Shown: positions 1 to 10,049, counted from the stretch's first letter. The stretch: DNA of 50,214 nucleotides from Sphingobium xenophagum NBRC 107872 (GCF_000367345.1 NZ_BARE01000020.1:1-50214); one strand, 5' to 3'. Translations and numbers: made by a program. Notes: generated from the letters alone by a model not told the origin.

Positions 1-721
1 ACATCATGATCCGGTCGGTTTCGGGATCGAACTTCCCTGCGCCCGGAATCCCCTCGAACAGCGCGCCACTCTCGACCAGCTTGTCGATCCGCGCGCTGTG
101 GCCGTCAAACGGTTCGCGGGTCACTGTCGGCACATAATGGAACTGCGCCGGCGCCTGTTCGGACACCAGCGGATCTTCCGCCCATTTGGATTCCAGCTCC
201 TCGCGGAACGCCAGATCGCTGACCCGGCGTACCGAATGGATCACGACGACCTGCTCGTAAAATTCATACACGTCCGGGTCGCGCGACAGGCTCAGGAACG
301 GGGCCAGGCCCGTGCCGGTCGACAGCATGAATAGCCGCTTGCCCGGCAGCAGCGCGTCGGTCACCAGCGTGCCGGTCGGCTTGCGGCCCAGATAGATCTG
401 GTCGCCCGGCTCGATCAGCTGGAGCTTGCTGGTCAACGGGCCATCCTCGACTTTGATCGACAGGAATTCCAGTTCCTCGTCCCATGACGGGCTGGCGACC
501 GAATAGGCGCGCAGCAGCGGCTTGCCATTTTCGCCCTTCAGGCCGATCATCACAAACTCACCGGAACGGAAGCGGAAGCTTGCCGGGCGGGTGATGCGGA
601 AGCTGAACAGATGCTCGTTCCAGTGCCGCACCGACAGCACCGTTTCCACGCTCAGCGCGCCGGTGGGTTCCAATTGCGGCTTTTCGATCGTCACGTCGGT
701 CAAGACCTTCTTCCTTGCCAT
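1..721 (-). CDS. fpr: Ferredoxin-NADP reductase, 3' end cut off by window edge
   Basis: This flavoenzyme moves electrons between NADP(H) and ferredoxin or flavodoxin in the cytoplasm. Reading the minus strand from the ATG at 721 gives an open frame of 240 codons that runs off the window start. The FAD-binding motif RAYSVASP is near residue 70 and the NADP-binding stretch STGTGLAPF is near residue 126, both in the normal order for the family, whose members are about 255-260 residues. A TAG lies directly upstream in frame, so ATG 721 is the earliest possible start. No strong ribosome binding site is visible. Only about 15-20 C-terminal residues should be missing. The family call is firm; the physiological partner is not determined here. 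Confidence 0.93.
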   Translation of the reverse strand, partial: MARKKVLTDVTIEKPQLEPTGALSVETVLSVRHWNEHLFSFRITRPASFRFRSGEFVMIGLKGENGKPLLRAYSVASPSWDEELEFLSIKVEDGPLTSKLQLIEPGDQIYLGRKPTGTLVTDALLPGKRLFMLSTGTGLAPFLSLSRDPDVYEFYEQVVVIHSVRRVSDLAFREELESKWAEDPLVSEQAPAQFHYVPTVTREPFDGHSARIDKLVESGALFEGIPGAGKFDPETDRIMM

Positions 722-818
722 CTATGCGCGCGGGCCGGGCGGGCCGCGCCTGTTGCGTATCGTTCGCAACAACTGATATCTGACGCGAATGGAGCCATCG
801 CCCCATGAAGGCAAGGCG

Positions 819-850
819 AAAAAAACTTGGGGGGTCGATAGCTGCCCCCC
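819..850 (-). terminator. Intrinsic terminator of the small EF-hand-like gene
   Basis: On the minus strand a six-G/six-C stem (829-834 with 845-850) with a 10-nt loop is followed by AA, G and a run of seven T. It lies 16 nt beyond the stop codon of the gene at 867-1187 and reads in the right direction to end its transcript. Confidence 0.75.
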
Positions 851-866
851 GCAGCGGTCGGGCTAT

Positions 867-1187
867 TCAGCCAAACAGACCCTTGGCCAGGCCACCCAGT
901 TCATTGAGCGGATTGCCGTCGCCATCGCGATCGAACATCCCGCCCAGCTTGCCCAATATCGCTTCGGGGCCACCGAACTGGGCGAGCAATTCCTGCAACT
1001 TGTCCGCCGACACGCCATGTTCCGCCGCGGTTTCGGCGAGCGCCGCCACGCTGGTTTCGCCGGACCCGATCTTGCCGCTGATCTCGCTCATCAGCCCCTG
1101 CATCTGTTCGGGCGTCAGGCCGATCTGCGCCGCGATCGCTTCCAGACCGCCCACCTTGCCGATTAGATCGTCGAACATGCCCATCAT
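867..1187 (-). CDS. Small conserved hypothetical protein with EF-hand-like C-terminus
   Basis: The product is about 106 residues, helical and rich in Gly, Ala, Leu and Glu, without a signal peptide or membrane segment. Near the C-terminus the stretch DRDGDGNPLNEL resembles a calcium-binding EF-hand loop (D at positions 1, 3 and 5, G at 6), though the loop end is not canonical. The general look is that of small YidB/DUF937-like proteins, a weak resemblance. The start is chosen from AGGAG at 1193-1197, five nt before ATG 1187; ATG 1184 lies eight nt away and is equally possible, while the GTG at 1193 overlaps the AGGAG and is unlikely. It has its own terminator at 819-850. The function is unknown. 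Confidence 0.75.
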   Translation of the reverse strand: MMGMFDDLIGKVGGLEAIAAQIGLTPEQMQGLMSEISGKIGSGETSVAALAETAAEHGVSADKLQELLAQFGGPEAILGKLGGMFDRDGDGNPLNELGGLAKGLFG

Positions 1188-1238
1188 CGTCACTCCTGCT
1201 TCGCACCGGCAGCTACCATAGCATCGTTACGCAGGTGC

Positions 1239-1276
1239 AAAAAGAAAAAGGGCCGGAAGGATCGCTCCCCCGGCCC
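1239..1276 (-). terminator. Intrinsic terminator of pckA
   Basis: On the minus strand GGGCCGG (1270-1276) pairs with CCGGCCC (1250-1256) and is followed by TTTTTCTTTTT (1239-1249). It starts 22 nt after the pckA stop codon and is a textbook factor-independent terminator. Confidence 0.9.
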
Positions 1277-1298
1277 CGATTTGCGCGAATGCGTCCGA

Positions 1299-2903
1299 TC
1301 AGGCGGCAGCGACCAGCGCCGCGCTGCGTACGCCTTCGTCCACATGATCCTCGAACTGCGCGAAATTGTCGACGAACTGCTTGACCAGCACGGCGGCGGT
1401 TTCGTCATAGGCGTTGGCGTCCGCCCACATGGCGCGCGGGTCCAGGATGGTCGAATCGACACCAGCGACCGCCACCGGCACGTCGAAGCCGAAATTGGGA
1501 TCGGTGCGGAACTCGGCCTGGTTCAGGCTGCCGTCGAGCGCGGCATTGAGCAGCGCACGGGTCACCTTGATCGGCATCCGCTTGATCCCCGGCATCGTCG
1601 CCTTGCCACCGGCCCAGCCGGTATTGACCAGCCAGCAGGTGACCCCGCCCTTGTTGATCCGTTCCTTCAGCAGATTGCCATAGACGCTGGGATGACGCGG
1701 CATGAACGGCGCGCCAAAGCAGGTGGAGAAGGTCGCGGTCGGCTCGGTCACGCCGATCTCGGTCCCTGCAACGCGCGCGGTATAGCCCGACAGGAAATGA
1801 TACATCGCCTGTTCCGGGGTCAACCGCGCGATCGGCGGCAACACGCCATAGGCGTCGGCGGTCAGGAAGATGATATTCTTGGGCACCGGACCCAGATTCT
1901 TTTCCGACGTGTTGGGGATGAAGTCGATCGGGTAGGAACCGCGGCTGTTTTCCGCCAGGCTATTGTCGTCCAGGTCGATTTCGCGAGTCTCCTCGTCAAT
2001 CACGACATTTTCCAGCACCGTGCCGAAACGCTTGGTGGTGGCGAAAATCTCCGGCTCGGCCTCGGCCGACAGGTTGATCATCTTGGCATAGCAGCCGCCT
2101 TCGAAATTGAACACGGCAGTGTCCGACCAGCCATGCTCGTCATCGCCGATCAGCGTGCGGCTGGCGTCCGCCGACAGGGTGGTCTTGCCCGTGCCGGACA
2201 GGCCGAAGAACACAGCCGTGTCGCCGTTCGGGCCGATATTGGCCGAACAGTGCATCGGCATCACGCCCTTGACCGGCAGCAGATAGTTGAGGATGCCGAA
2301 CACCGACTTCTTCATTTCACCGGCATAGGCGGTGCCGCCGATCAGGATCAGCTTTTCGGTGAAGTTAACGGCAACGACGGTTTCGCTGCGGCAGCCATGA
2401 CGCGCCGGATCGGCCTTGAACGTGGGCAGGTCGATGATCGTATATTCGGGCGCAAAGCCCGCCAGTTCATCGGCCGTGGGACGCACCAGCAGGGTGCGGA
2501 TGAACAGGTTGTGCCAGGCGCGCTCGTTGATGACGCGCACATTGACGCGATGTTCGGGCTGCGAACCGCCGAACAGGTCGGCGACATAGAGCGTGTCCTT
2601 TTCGCCCAGCGCCTTGAAGAAATCCGCCTTGAGCGCGGCGAAATGTTCCGGAGTCATGCCGCGATTGGTCTCGCCCCACCACACCGTCGATTCGGTTTCG
2701 GCATCGCGGACGATGAACTTGTCCTTGGCGCTGCGGCCGGTATGCTTGCCGGTCTTGACGACCAGCGGGCCGTCCTTCGACAATATGCCTTCGCCGTTGC
2801 GGATCGCCGCCTCGACCAGAGGCGCGGTGCCGAGATTCCAGAACTGGACGGCATTGGTCGTAATGCCCTGGTTGGCCAGGGTGATTGAGGATTTGGCCTG
2901 CAC
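1299..2903 (-). CDS. pckA: Phosphoenolpyruvate carboxykinase (ATP)
   Basis: The enzyme converts oxaloacetate and ATP to PEP, CO2 and ADP, the first committed step of gluconeogenesis from TCA intermediates. The 534-residue product matches the usual length of about 530-540. The P-loop [11 protein letters not shown] is near residue 230, preceded by the family stretch HCSANIG. The start is taken as GTG 2903 because AGGAG (2911-2915) lies seven nt upstream; the longer frame from ATG 2942 adds 13 residues that include this ribosome binding site. The gene diverges from chvI-chvG across 293 nt, an arrangement seen in other alphaproteobacteria, where ChvI can influence pckA. Regulation by ChvI here is inference. 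Its own terminator follows. Confidence 0.97.
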   Translation of the reverse strand: MQAKSSITLANQGITTNAVQFWNLGTAPLVEAAIRNGEGILSKDGPLVVKTGKHTGRSAKDKFIVRDAETESTVWWGETNRGMTPEHFAALKADFFKALGEKDTLYVADLFGGSQPEHRVNVRVINERAWHNLFIRTLLVRPTADELAGFAPEYTIIDLPTFKADPARHGCRSETVVAVNFTEKLILIGGTAYAGEMKKSVFGILNYLLPVKGVMPMHCSANIGPNGDTAVFFGLSGTGKTTLSADASRTLIGDDEHGWSDTAVFNFEGGCYAKMINLSAEAEPEIFATTKRFGTVLENVVIDEETREIDLDDNSLAENSRGSYPIDFIPNTSEKNLGPVPKNIIFLTADAYGVLPPIARLTPEQAMYHFLSGYTARVAGTEIGVTEPTATFSTCFGAPFMPRHPSVYGNLLKERINKGGVTCWLVNTGWAGGKATMPGIKRMPIKVTRALLNAALDGSLNQAEFRTDPNFGFDVPVAVAGVDSTILDPRAMWADANAYDETAAVLVKQFVDNFAQFEDHVDEGVRSAALVAAA

Positions 2904-3196
2904 GCCTTTGCTCCTGATGTAATAATTCCGTGTCACAAACATTCTGTATATTCGCGACCGGTCCGCCCCTCAGCGCCGCTATCTTGCGGGCGGCGTCATT
3001 CTTGCAGACATTGGCGGCATACGGCTTTGCGTAGGGTGCGTCAAATCCCTGTGTTCAGGCGTTTGTCACGAATAGCGACTGTCCTGCCGCATGATCGGCC
3101 GACCCCGCCTTCCTTGCAGCGCGCGCTGGCATCGTCTAACGCTCGTTTCGCCCCCGCCACGCATGTTTCTGACCACACATATTTCTGGGATGCCGC

Positions 3197-3901
3197 ATGA
3201 CAGCAACCATCGCCCTGGTGGATGACGACAAGAATATCCTGACGTCCGTGTCGATCGCGCTCCAGACCGAAGGCTTCATGACGCGGGTCTATTCCGACCC
3301 GGAAGGCGCGCTGAAGGCGTTGCTCGACAATCCCGCCGATCTGGCGGTGTTCGACATCAAGATGCCGCGCATGGATGGCCTTGAACTGCTGCGCCGCCTG
3401 CGGGAAAAAAGCCCGATGCCGGTCATTTTCCTGACGTCCAAGGCGGATGAGCTGGATGAGGCGCTGGGGCTGGCGATGGGGGCGGACGACTATATCTCCA
3501 AACCCTTTTCCCAACGGCTGCTGATCGCCCGCATCCGCGCGATCCTGCGCCGCGCCGAAGTCAGCCGGACGCCCGAAACCCCCGACCAGCCGGTCGCCGA
3601 CCCGATCATCCGCGGGCGGCTGGAAATGGACCCCGCCCGCCATCGGGTGAAATGGAACGGTCAGGACGTGACGCTGACTGTCACCGAATTCCTCATCCTC
3701 GAAACGCTGGCCACCCGCCCCGGCGTGGTCAAGAACCGCAACCAGTTGATGGACGCCGCCTATCAGGACGACGTCTATGTCGACGATCGCACCATCGACA
3801 GCCATATCAAGCGGCTGCGGCGCAAATTCCGCGAGGTAGATTCCGATTTCAACGCAATCGACACACTCTATGGCGCCGGATATCGCTTCTCCGAAGAGTG
3901 A
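3197..3901 (+). CDS. chvI: Response regulator ChvI
   Basis: This OmpR/PhoB-type regulator has a receiver domain (residues 1-120) with the acidic pocket VDDD near residue 8, the phospho-acceptor in [11 protein letters not shown] near residue 52, a conserved T in LTS and K in SKPF. A winged-helix DNA-binding domain follows (about residues 135-232), ending in GAGYRF. At 234 residues it has the normal length. It partners with the overlapping sensor kinase ChvG and, in alphaproteobacteria, controls envelope, exopolysaccharide and acid/host-associated responses. The shared upstream region with pckA (2904-3196) probably holds both promoters, but I could not pick out convincing boxes. Confidence 0.93.
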   Translation: MTATIALVDDDKNILTSVSIALQTEGFMTRVYSDPEGALKALLDNPADLAVFDIKMPRMDGLELLRRLREKSPMPVIFLTSKADELDEALGLAMGADDYISKPFSQRLLIARIRAILRRAEVSRTPETPDQPVADPIIRGRLEMDPARHRVKWNGQDVTLTVTEFLILETLATRPGVVKNRNQLMDAAYQDDVYVDDRTIDSHIKRLRRKFREVDSDFNAIDTLYGAGYRFSEE

Positions 3902-5468
3902 CGGCCTGGGTGCTGATGGCCTGCGCTGGTCCGGGCGGATCAGCCTCACGCCGCGCATCCTGGCCGTCAACGTCTTTGCGCTGGCGCTGCTGGCGGGGGG
4001 ATTTTTCTATCTCGACAGCTATCGCACGCGCATCGTCGACGCGCGGCTGGAACAGTCGGCGCGGGAACTGCAATTGCTGGCGATCGGGCTGGAAAGCGTG
4101 CCGCCCGAACGCCAGCGTCAGCTGATCGCCGCCTATGCCCGCCAGACCGGCGACCGGGTGCGCCGCTACGCGCCCGACGGCCATCGCCTGTCCGACAGTT
4201 TCGCCATGGACGCACCGCGCTATCGCCTGCGCCAGCCGTCGGAAGAGGACTGGCAGCGCCATGTCGCCCGCTTCCTTGACAAGGCGATGGACCGGGTCGT
4301 GTCGGCGGACCGTCCGCCCGACTTCATCGAACCCGCCGTCGATCGCGCGGACGCCTGGCCCGAAGTGCAGATGGCGCGCAAGACCGGGCGACCGCAGGCC
4401 GTCAACCGCTACGCCCCCGACCGGACCTTCGTGATCTCCGCCGCCGTGGCGATGCGCGACGGCACCAGCCTGTTCGCGACCGAAAATGCCCGCGACATCA
4501 CCCGCACCGTCCGCGCGGAGCGGCTGCGCCTCGGCATGGTGCTGGCGGTCGCGGTGCTGGCGTCGGTCCTGCTCTCCCTGTTCCTGGCGCGCACCATCGT
4601 GCTCCCGCTCCAGCGCCTCGCCCGCGCCGCCGTGCGCGTGCGGCTGGGCCGCGCGCGGCAGGTGACCGTGCCGCGCCTGCCCGAACGGCGCGACGAAATC
4701 GGCATGCTCGCCCGCGCCCTGTCGGACATGAGCCAGGCGCTGCGCCAGCGGATCGACGCGACCGACGCCTTTGCCGCCGATGTCAGCCATGAACTGAAAA
4801 ACCCCATCGCCTCGCTCCGCTCCGCCCTCGACGCGCTCGAACGGGTCGACCGGCCGGACCTGCGCGCGCAGTTGATGGCGATCGCGCAGGACGATGTCCG
4901 CCGTCTCGACCGGCTGGTCACCGACATTGCCGAAGCCTCCCGCGTCGATGCCGAACTGTCCCGGACCCGGTTCGAGCCGGTGGACCTTGGCCAGCTCATC
5001 GAAAGGATCGTCGGCGCGCATGAGGCGCGCGGCGTGCCCCGCGGCGTGCGGCTTGCCTTCGCCCGCCCGCGCAAGAATGTCGCGGTGGTGCTGGGCGAGG
5101 AACAGCGGCTGGTGCGCGTGCTGGAAAATCTGATCGACAACGCCATTTCCTTCTCGCCGGACGGCGGACTGGTTCAGGTGGTCGCGACCGTCGCCGACGA
5201 TCAGGTGCTGGTCAGCGTCGAGGATGAAGGACCGGGCGTCCCCGAATCGGAGCGCGAGCATGTCTTCCGCCGCTTCCACAGCGTCCGCCCCGAAGGCGAA
5301 AGTTTCGGCAAGCATTCTGGCCTCGGCCTCGCCATCGCCCGCTCGATCATCGACGGTCATCAGGGCCGCATCAGCATCGCCGACCGTCAGGACGCGCAGA
5401 GCGGCGCCTGCTTCATCCTGCACCTGCCGATGGCTGTGGCGCGCGATCCGGGGATGGTATCGGAATGA
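3870..5468 (+). CDS. chvG: Sensor histidine kinase ChvG
   Basis: This membrane-bound histidine kinase is the partner of ChvI. Residues of about 28-48 form the first membrane segment, a periplasmic sensing region follows to about 210, and a second membrane segment ([16 protein letters not shown]) leads into a HAMP linker. The dimerisation/phosphoacceptor box reads [16 protein letters not shown] (His near residue 306). The ATPase domain shows the N box [14 protein letters not shown], the G1 box DEGPGVP and the G2 box SGLGLAIA. The ATG at 3870 overlaps the chvI 3' end by 32 nt, suggesting co-transcription and coupled translation. In many alphaproteobacteria hprK and PTS genes follow chvG; here a solute-binding lipoprotein does. 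Confidence 0.93.
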   Translation: MAPDIASPKSDGLGADGLRWSGRISLTPRILAVNVFALALLAGGFFYLDSYRTRIVDARLEQSARELQLLAIGLESVPPERQRQLIAAYARQTGDRVRRYAPDGHRLSDSFAMDAPRYRLRQPSEEDWQRHVARFLDKAMDRVVSADRPPDFIEPAVDRADAWPEVQMARKTGRPQAVNRYAPDRTFVISAAVAMRDGTSLFATENARDITRTVRAERLRLGMVLAVAVLASVLLSLFLARTIVLPLQRLARAAVRVRLGRARQVTVPRLPERRDEIGMLARALSDMSQALRQRIDATDAFAADVSHELKNPIASLRSALDALERVDRPDLRAQLMAIAQDDVRRLDRLVTDIAEASRVDAELSRTRFEPVDLGQLIERIVGAHEARGVPRGVRLAFARPRKNVAVVLGEEQRLVRVLENLIDNAISFSPDGGLVQVVATVADDQVLVSVEDEGPGVPESEREHVFRRFHSVRPEGESFGKHSGLGLAIARSIIDGHQGRISIADRQDAQSGACFILHLPMAVARDPGMVSE

Positions 5469-5531
5469 TCGCGATCGCCCCGCCATGGCGGTTGGCGGCA
5501 GGCCGTTAGCGGGCTAGGGTGGCGGCCCATC

Positions 5532-7028
5532 ATGTCGACCGTCCCCATCCCCCGTCGGCGCGTCCACCGCCTCGCCCTTGCTGCGCTGCCCGGCCTGCTT
5601 GCGATGATGGGCGGCTGTTCGGCCGACAGCAACGATCCCGTCGTCGTCAGCGTCGTGGGCGATCGCGAAGATTTCGCCAAACCCTTGCAGCATCTGCCCG
5701 ATCCCGGCGCCAAGCTGTTTCTGGAAGCGACCGCGCAGGGGCTGGTCGCCTTCGACGCCAGCGGCGACATATTGCCCGCACTCGCCCAGCGCTGGATCGT
5801 GGAGGATGACGGGCGCAGCTATATTTTCCGCCTGCGCCGCGCCTTCTGGGCCAAGGGCGCGCGGGTCGCCGCACCCGATGTGGCGCGGATGCTGATGGCG
5901 CGGATCGAATCGCTGCGCCGGCTCGACCCGGACGGACCGCTCGACGCGGTGCAGGCCGTGATCCCGATGACCGGCGAAGTGATCGAGATCCGCCTTGCGA
6001 CGGCCCGCCCCTATATCCTTCAGATGCTGGCCCAGCCGCAAATGGCCATCGTCTCGCGCGACGGGGGCACTGGCCCCTATCGCCGCAAGACATGGGGCAA
6101 GGCGATAATTCTGACCCCGATCGACCGGCTGAGCGACGATGACGATGCCGAGGACACGCCGGTCCCGGCGTGGCAGACGCGCGTGCTGCGCGCCGAACCC
6201 GCTGCCCTTGCCATCGTGCGCTTCCGCGAAGGGCAGGCCGCGCTGGTGCTGGGGGGGCGACTGGCCGATTTGCCGCTGCTCGTCCCCGCCGGGGTCGATC
6301 GCGATGCCGTGCGGGCCGATCCGGTGCAGGGGCTGCTGGGGCTGGCCGTGACGGGCCGGGGCAGTCTGCTCGACGATGACGGCATACGCGCGGCGATCAA
6401 CATGGCGATCGACCGCAGCCAGATCCCTGCCCTGCTGCCGATCGGTGGCTGGGCCACCAGCAACCGCATCGTCCCCGACCAGCTCGATCTTGGCCGCGCG
6501 CCGACCGATCCGGACTGGGCCGCCCTGTCGCTGGAGGACCGGCGCGGCCGGGCGAGCGCTGCCGTTGCCGTCTGGCGCGACGATCATGGCGACCCGCCGC
6601 CATTGCGCATCGCCCTGCCGCAGGGGCCGGGCGCGACTTTGCTGTTCGGCCTGCTGCGACGCGATCTGGACGCCATCGGCCTGCCGGTGCGGCGCGTCTC
6701 CATGACCAGCGACGCGGAACTGCGGCTGATCGACGAAGTCGCCGCCTATGACAGCGCGCTCTGGTATCTGGGCCGGGTCGGCTGCGCCCGCAAAATCCAT
6801 TGCAGCGACGCCGCCGATGCCCAGCTTCAGGCCGCCAGCCTTGCCAGCACGCCGGAGGACCGCGCCGCCCGCATCGCGGAGGCCGAAGCGCTGATGGTCG
6901 CGCATAATGGCTATATCCCGCTTGGCACGCCGATCCGCTGGTCGCTCGTGTCCAGGCGGCTCAACGGTTTCCAGCCATCGCCCCGCGCGCGCCACCCATT
7001 GAACCATCTGTTCCGACGCACCAACTAG
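5532..7028 (+). CDS. Solute-binding family 5 lipoprotein, no transporter partners nearby
   Basis: The 498-residue protein has an N-terminal Arg-rich signal with a possible lipobox MMGGC (Cys near residue 29), so it may be anchored outside the inner membrane. The rest resembles family 5 (peptide/nickel type) periplasmic binding proteins: a region like GLVAFDASGDILPALAQRW near residue 75, a YIFRLRR stretch, and INMAIDRSQIP near residue 295. Those families normally bind oligopeptides or metal chelates. No ABC permease or ATPase gene is adjacent, so it may serve a distant transporter or have another role. It follows chvG by 63 nt on the same strand and could be in that transcript. The substrate is unknown. 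Confidence 0.8.
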   Translation: MSTVPIPRRRVHRLALAALPGLLAMMGGCSADSNDPVVVSVVGDREDFAKPLQHLPDPGAKLFLEATAQGLVAFDASGDILPALAQRWIVEDDGRSYIFRLRRAFWAKGARVAAPDVARMLMARIESLRRLDPDGPLDAVQAVIPMTGEVIEIRLATARPYILQMLAQPQMAIVSRDGGTGPYRRKTWGKAIILTPIDRLSDDDDAEDTPVPAWQTRVLRAEPAALAIVRFREGQAALVLGGRLADLPLLVPAGVDRDAVRADPVQGLLGLAVTGRGSLLDDDGIRAAINMAIDRSQIPALLPIGGWATSNRIVPDQLDLGRAPTDPDWAALSLEDRRGRASAAVAVWRDDHGDPPPLRIALPQGPGATLLFGLLRRDLDAIGLPVRRVSMTSDAELRLIDEVAAYDSALWYLGRVGCARKIHCSDAADAQLQAASLASTPEDRAARIAEAEALMVAHNGYIPLGTPIRWSLVSRRLNGFQPSPRARHPLNHLFRRTN

Positions 7029-7048
7029 GGCAGGCAACAGGAGACGCC

Positions 7049-7477
7049 TTGCCCATGCCGATTTCGCCCGACTCCGCAAATGGCACCGCCAGCGCCATTC
7101 CGGGCCTTGGCCGCGACCCCGCCTCGGTGCGCCGCCGTATCGAAGCGATGGAGGCGGTGCTGGAGCGCCTGTTCGTCGTCCCAGGCATCAATCGCCCCGT
7201 CGGTATCGACAGCATCGTCGGGCTGGTGCCGGTCATCGGCGACCTGGCGACCGCTTCCATGGGCATGTGGATGGTCTGGGAAGCGCGCAATCTGGGCATG
7301 TCGAAATGGCAGATTACCCGCATGTCGGCCAATGTCGGGGTCGATACGCTGCTGGGCGCCATTCCCTTGGTCGGCGATCTGTTCGACTTCGCGTTCCGCT
7401 CAAACACCCGCAACCTGCGCATCATCCGCAAGCATCTGGACAAGCACCACCCCTCGACCGCGACGATCGAGGGCTAG
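7049..7477 (+). CDS. DUF4112 domain protein
   Basis: The small protein (about 140-142 residues) carries the DUF4112 pattern: an N-terminal helical region followed by two hydrophobic GIDSIVGLVPVIGD-like and LLGAIPLVGDLFDFAFR repeats that probably lie in the membrane. Its role is not known. The ribosome binding site AGGAG sits five nt before TTG 7049 and 11 nt before ATG 7055, so the two starts cannot be separated; the difference is two residues. It lies 20 nt after the solute-binding protein gene and may share its transcript. Confidence 0.85.
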   Translation: MPMPISPDSANGTASAIPGLGRDPASVRRRIEAMEAVLERLFVVPGINRPVGIDSIVGLVPVIGDLATASMGMWMVWEARNLGMSKWQITRMSANVGVDTLLGAIPLVGDLFDFAFRSNTRNLRIIRKHLDKHHPSTATIEG

Positions 7478-7480
7478 GGA

Positions 7481-8185
7481 CTATAGCGGCGCGATCCGCA
7501 ACGGGCTCTTGACCGGTGCGCCGCCCTGATGCGCCGGGCAGCGGGTAAACTCCATCGCCCGGTCCATGCACAGCCACACCTCGCTCAGCCAGTTGCCCCG
7601 CGCCGTCGTGACCCGCAGCATATCGGGCTTCAGCCCCCGGTTGGCGCGGGCAAAGGCCTGCGCAAACTGCCCGACGGTCAGGGACTTGCTCCGCGCCAGC
7701 GCCCCCATGTCGGGGTAGCGGATCGACTGGTACAACGCCCGCGACCGGTTGAAATAGCGCTCCGGCTTTGTCGTCATGCAGGTGCCATGCTTGGCCCATT
7801 CATGCTGGATCAGCTGGACCGACGGCGTCGCGCACAGATTCTGCCGGATCACTTGCCGGGGCACCAGATTGGCGGCGCGACAATATTGCGGCCATTCCTT
7901 GCCAAAGCCGTCCGGCCACAACCCATGCAGCGTAAAGCCGAAGCGGCCATGGCGGCCATCGCACTGAAGCGCACTCCCCTTGCCCCGCGCGGTCGAACAA
8001 TATTGCGGCGACCAGCTGAGCGCCAGCGTATAGCTGCCGATCGGCAGGATGCGCCTGGGCTCTTTGGCGGTCGGCCCCTCCAGGTCGGGCCGGGCGATCT
8101 GCGCGGGCGGGCTGCACTGGGCCGATTGCGCCAGCGCCGTCCCCGGCATCGCGATCAGCGCCACCAGGGCCAGCCCTTTAAGCAT
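7481..8185 (-). CDS. Secreted ribonuclease T2 family protein
   Basis: This is an exported endoribonuclease of the T2 family, which cleaves single-stranded RNA through a 2',3'-cyclic phosphate. The 234-residue product has a signal peptide with probable cleavage after ALA-Q near residue 20. Both catalytic segments are present: CAS1 as FTLHGLWPDG (catalytic His) and CAS2 as HEWAKHGTC (catalytic Glu and His, with a conserved Cys). Several further Cys residues could form the family's disulfides. It overlaps the end of nadC by eight nt and is the last gene of that minus-strand run. The likely role is periplasmic or extracellular RNA scavenging, which is inference. Confidence 0.93.
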   Translation of the reverse strand: MLKGLALVALIAMPGTALAQSAQCSPPAQIARPDLEGPTAKEPRRILPIGSYTLALSWSPQYCSTARGKGSALQCDGRHGRFGFTLHGLWPDGFGKEWPQYCRAANLVPRQVIRQNLCATPSVQLIQHEWAKHGTCMTTKPERYFNRSRALYQSIRYPDMGALARSKSLTVGQFAQAFARANRGLKPDMLRVTTARGNWLSEVWLCMDRAMEFTRCPAHQGGAPVKSPLRIAPL

Positions 8186-9026
8186 AAGCGAAATCCAGCC
8201 CGATGTCCGCCGCCGGGGCCGACTGGGTCAGCCGCCCGACGCTGATATAGGTGACGCCCGTGTCCGCCCTTGCCCGGATCGTCTCCAGCGTCACCCCGCC
8301 CGATGCCTCGGTCGGCACGCGCCCGCCGACCAGTGCCGTCGCCTGCCGCAGCGTCGCCGCATCCATATTGTCGAGCAGCAAATGCGTGGCCCCGGCGGCC
8401 AGCGCCGGTTCGATCTGGTCGATCCGGTCGACCTCTACGATGATGCTGGCAACCCCGGCATCCACCGCGCGGCGCACCGCTTCCTCGACCGATCCGGCGA
8501 CCGCGACATGATTGTCCTTGATCATCGCCGCGTCCCACAATCCCATGCGGTGATTGGTCGCCCCGCCCATCCGCGTCGCATATTTCTCAAGGACACGCAG
8601 CCCCGGAATGGTCTTGCGCGTATCCAGCAGCGTCGCGCCCGTTCCATCGATCGCATCGACATAGGCGCGCGTCATCGTCGCGATACCGCTCAGATGCTGG
8701 ACCGTATTGAGCGCCGATCGCTCCGCCGTCAGCATCGCCCGCGCCTTCCCACGAATCCGCATGATGTCGGTCCCCGCCGCCACCCGGTCACCATCCTGAT
8801 GCAGCAGTTCAATCACCACATCGCGATCAAGCGCCCGGAAGAAAGCGGCTGCGACCGGCAGGCCCGCCAGCGTCACCGCGTCCCGCGTGTCCATCACCCC
8901 GTCGAACATCGCATCGGCGGGGATCACCGCCTCGCTGGTGACGTCCCGGCCATCCGGCCCCAGATCCTCGGCCAGCGTGGAAGCGACGAAAGCGTCAAGG
9001 TCGAAACCGGGAAGGGAGAAGGTCAT
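8178..9026 (-). CDS. nadC: Nicotinate-nucleotide diphosphorylase (quinolinate phosphoribosyltransferase)
   Basis: The enzyme joins quinolinate and PRPP to give nicotinate mononucleotide in de novo NAD synthesis. The 282-residue protein has the family's N-terminal alpha/beta part, the DTRKTIPGLR stretch near residue 137 and RMGGATNHRMGLWDAAMIKDNH near 153-174, and the C-terminal barrel with LLLDNM and EASGGV. It starts three nt after nadA, so the two are certainly co-transcribed. There is no nadB here; the preceding L-aspartate oxidase or aspartate dehydrogenase step must be encoded elsewhere. Confidence 0.96.
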   Translation of the reverse strand: MTFSLPGFDLDAFVASTLAEDLGPDGRDVTSEAVIPADAMFDGVMDTRDAVTLAGLPVAAAFFRALDRDVVIELLHQDGDRVAAGTDIMRIRGKARAMLTAERSALNTVQHLSGIATMTRAYVDAIDGTGATLLDTRKTIPGLRVLEKYATRMGGATNHRMGLWDAAMIKDNHVAVAGSVEEAVRRAVDAGVASIIVEVDRIDQIEPALAAGATHLLLDNMDAATLRQATALVGGRVPTEASGGVTLETIRARADTGVTYISVGRLTQSAPAADIGLDFAYA

Positions 9027-9029
9027 GGC

Positions 9030-10016
9030 TTATCGCGCCCCCAAATCCCCCTGCCCCACCGTGCCGCTGGCCATTTCCAGCATCCGATCGAGGCTCTTCT
9101 TCGCGCCCAGCCGCAGCGTTTCGTCCATCTCGATGCGGGGCTGGAGGTCGCGCAGCGCGAGGTACAGCTTCTCCATCGTGTTGAGCGCCATATAGGGGCA
9201 GATATTGCAGTTGCAGTTGCCGTCCGCGCCCGGTGCGCCGATGAATGTCTTTTCCGGCACCGCCTTTTCCATCTGGTGGATGATGTGCGGTTCGGTCGCA
9301 ACGATCAGCGTGTCGCCCGGCATCGTCTTGGCAAAGTCCAATATGCCGCTGGTCGACCCGACATAATCGGCATGATCGACGATATAGGGCGGACATTCGG
9401 GGTGCGCGGCGATCGGCGCGTCGGGGTGCTGGGCTTTGAGCTTCAGCAATTCGGTCTCGCTGAATGCCTCATGCACGATGCACACGCCCGGCCACAGCAG
9501 CATGTCGCGGCCCAGCTTGCGCTTGAGATAACCGCCCAGATGCTTGTCGGGGCCGAAGATGATCTTCTGATCCTTGGGAATCTGCGCCAGTATCTTTTCG
9601 GCGGACGAAGATGTCACGATGATGTCGGACAGCGCCTTCACCTCGGTCGAACAGTTGATATAGCTCAGCGCGATATGGTCGGGATGCGCTTCGCGGAACG
9701 CCTTGAACTGGGCGGGCGGGCAGCTGTCCTCCAGGCTGCAACCGGCGTCCATGTCGGGCAGCACGACGATCTTGTCGGGCGACAGGATCTTGGCCGTCTC
9801 CGCCATGAAGCGCACGCCGCAGAAGGCGATGACGTCCGCATCCGTCTCCGCCGCCTTGCGCGACAGTTCCAGCGAGTCGCCGACAAAGTCCGACAGGTCC
9901 TGAATTTCCGGGCTTTGATAATAGTGACCCAGGATCACCGCGTTGCGCTCCTTGCGCAGTCGCTCAATCTCTGCGCGCAGGTCGGTACCCTGCGGAATGC
10001 CGGTAAAAGCGTTCAT
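9030..10016 (-). CDS. nadA: Quinolinate synthase A
   Basis: This [4Fe-4S] enzyme condenses iminoaspartate with dihydroxyacetone phosphate to quinolinate. The 328-residue product shows the three cluster-binding Cys contexts of the family: YINCSTEVKA, AHPECPPY and CNICPYM. The start at ATG 10016 gives the usual N-terminal ELRAEIERLRKERNAVILGHYYQ region with the conserved GHYYQ. The gene begins the nadA-nadC-RNase T2 run; the gap to the upstream DUF4230 gene is only 33 nt, so the transcript could begin as far up as the MBL-fold gene. Confidence 0.97.
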   Translation of the reverse strand: MNAFTGIPQGTDLRAEIERLRKERNAVILGHYYQSPEIQDLSDFVGDSLELSRKAAETDADVIAFCGVRFMAETAKILSPDKIVVLPDMDAGCSLEDSCPPAQFKAFREAHPDHIALSYINCSTEVKALSDIIVTSSSAEKILAQIPKDQKIIFGPDKHLGGYLKRKLGRDMLLWPGVCIVHEAFSETELLKLKAQHPDAPIAAHPECPPYIVDHADYVGSTSGILDFAKTMPGDTLIVATEPHIIHQMEKAVPEKTFIGAPGADGNCNCNICPYMALNTMEKLYLALRDLQPRIEMDETLRLGAKKSLDRMLEMASGTVGQGDLGAR

Positions 10017-10049
10017 GTCCCTAAAACTCCTCGGTCCTTGACGAGCGCC

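Noticed and set aside
1281..2888. A 535-codon plus-strand frame opposite pckA
   Set aside because: It is the mirror frame of a well-supported pckA, has no ribosome binding site and gives a product of improbable composition.
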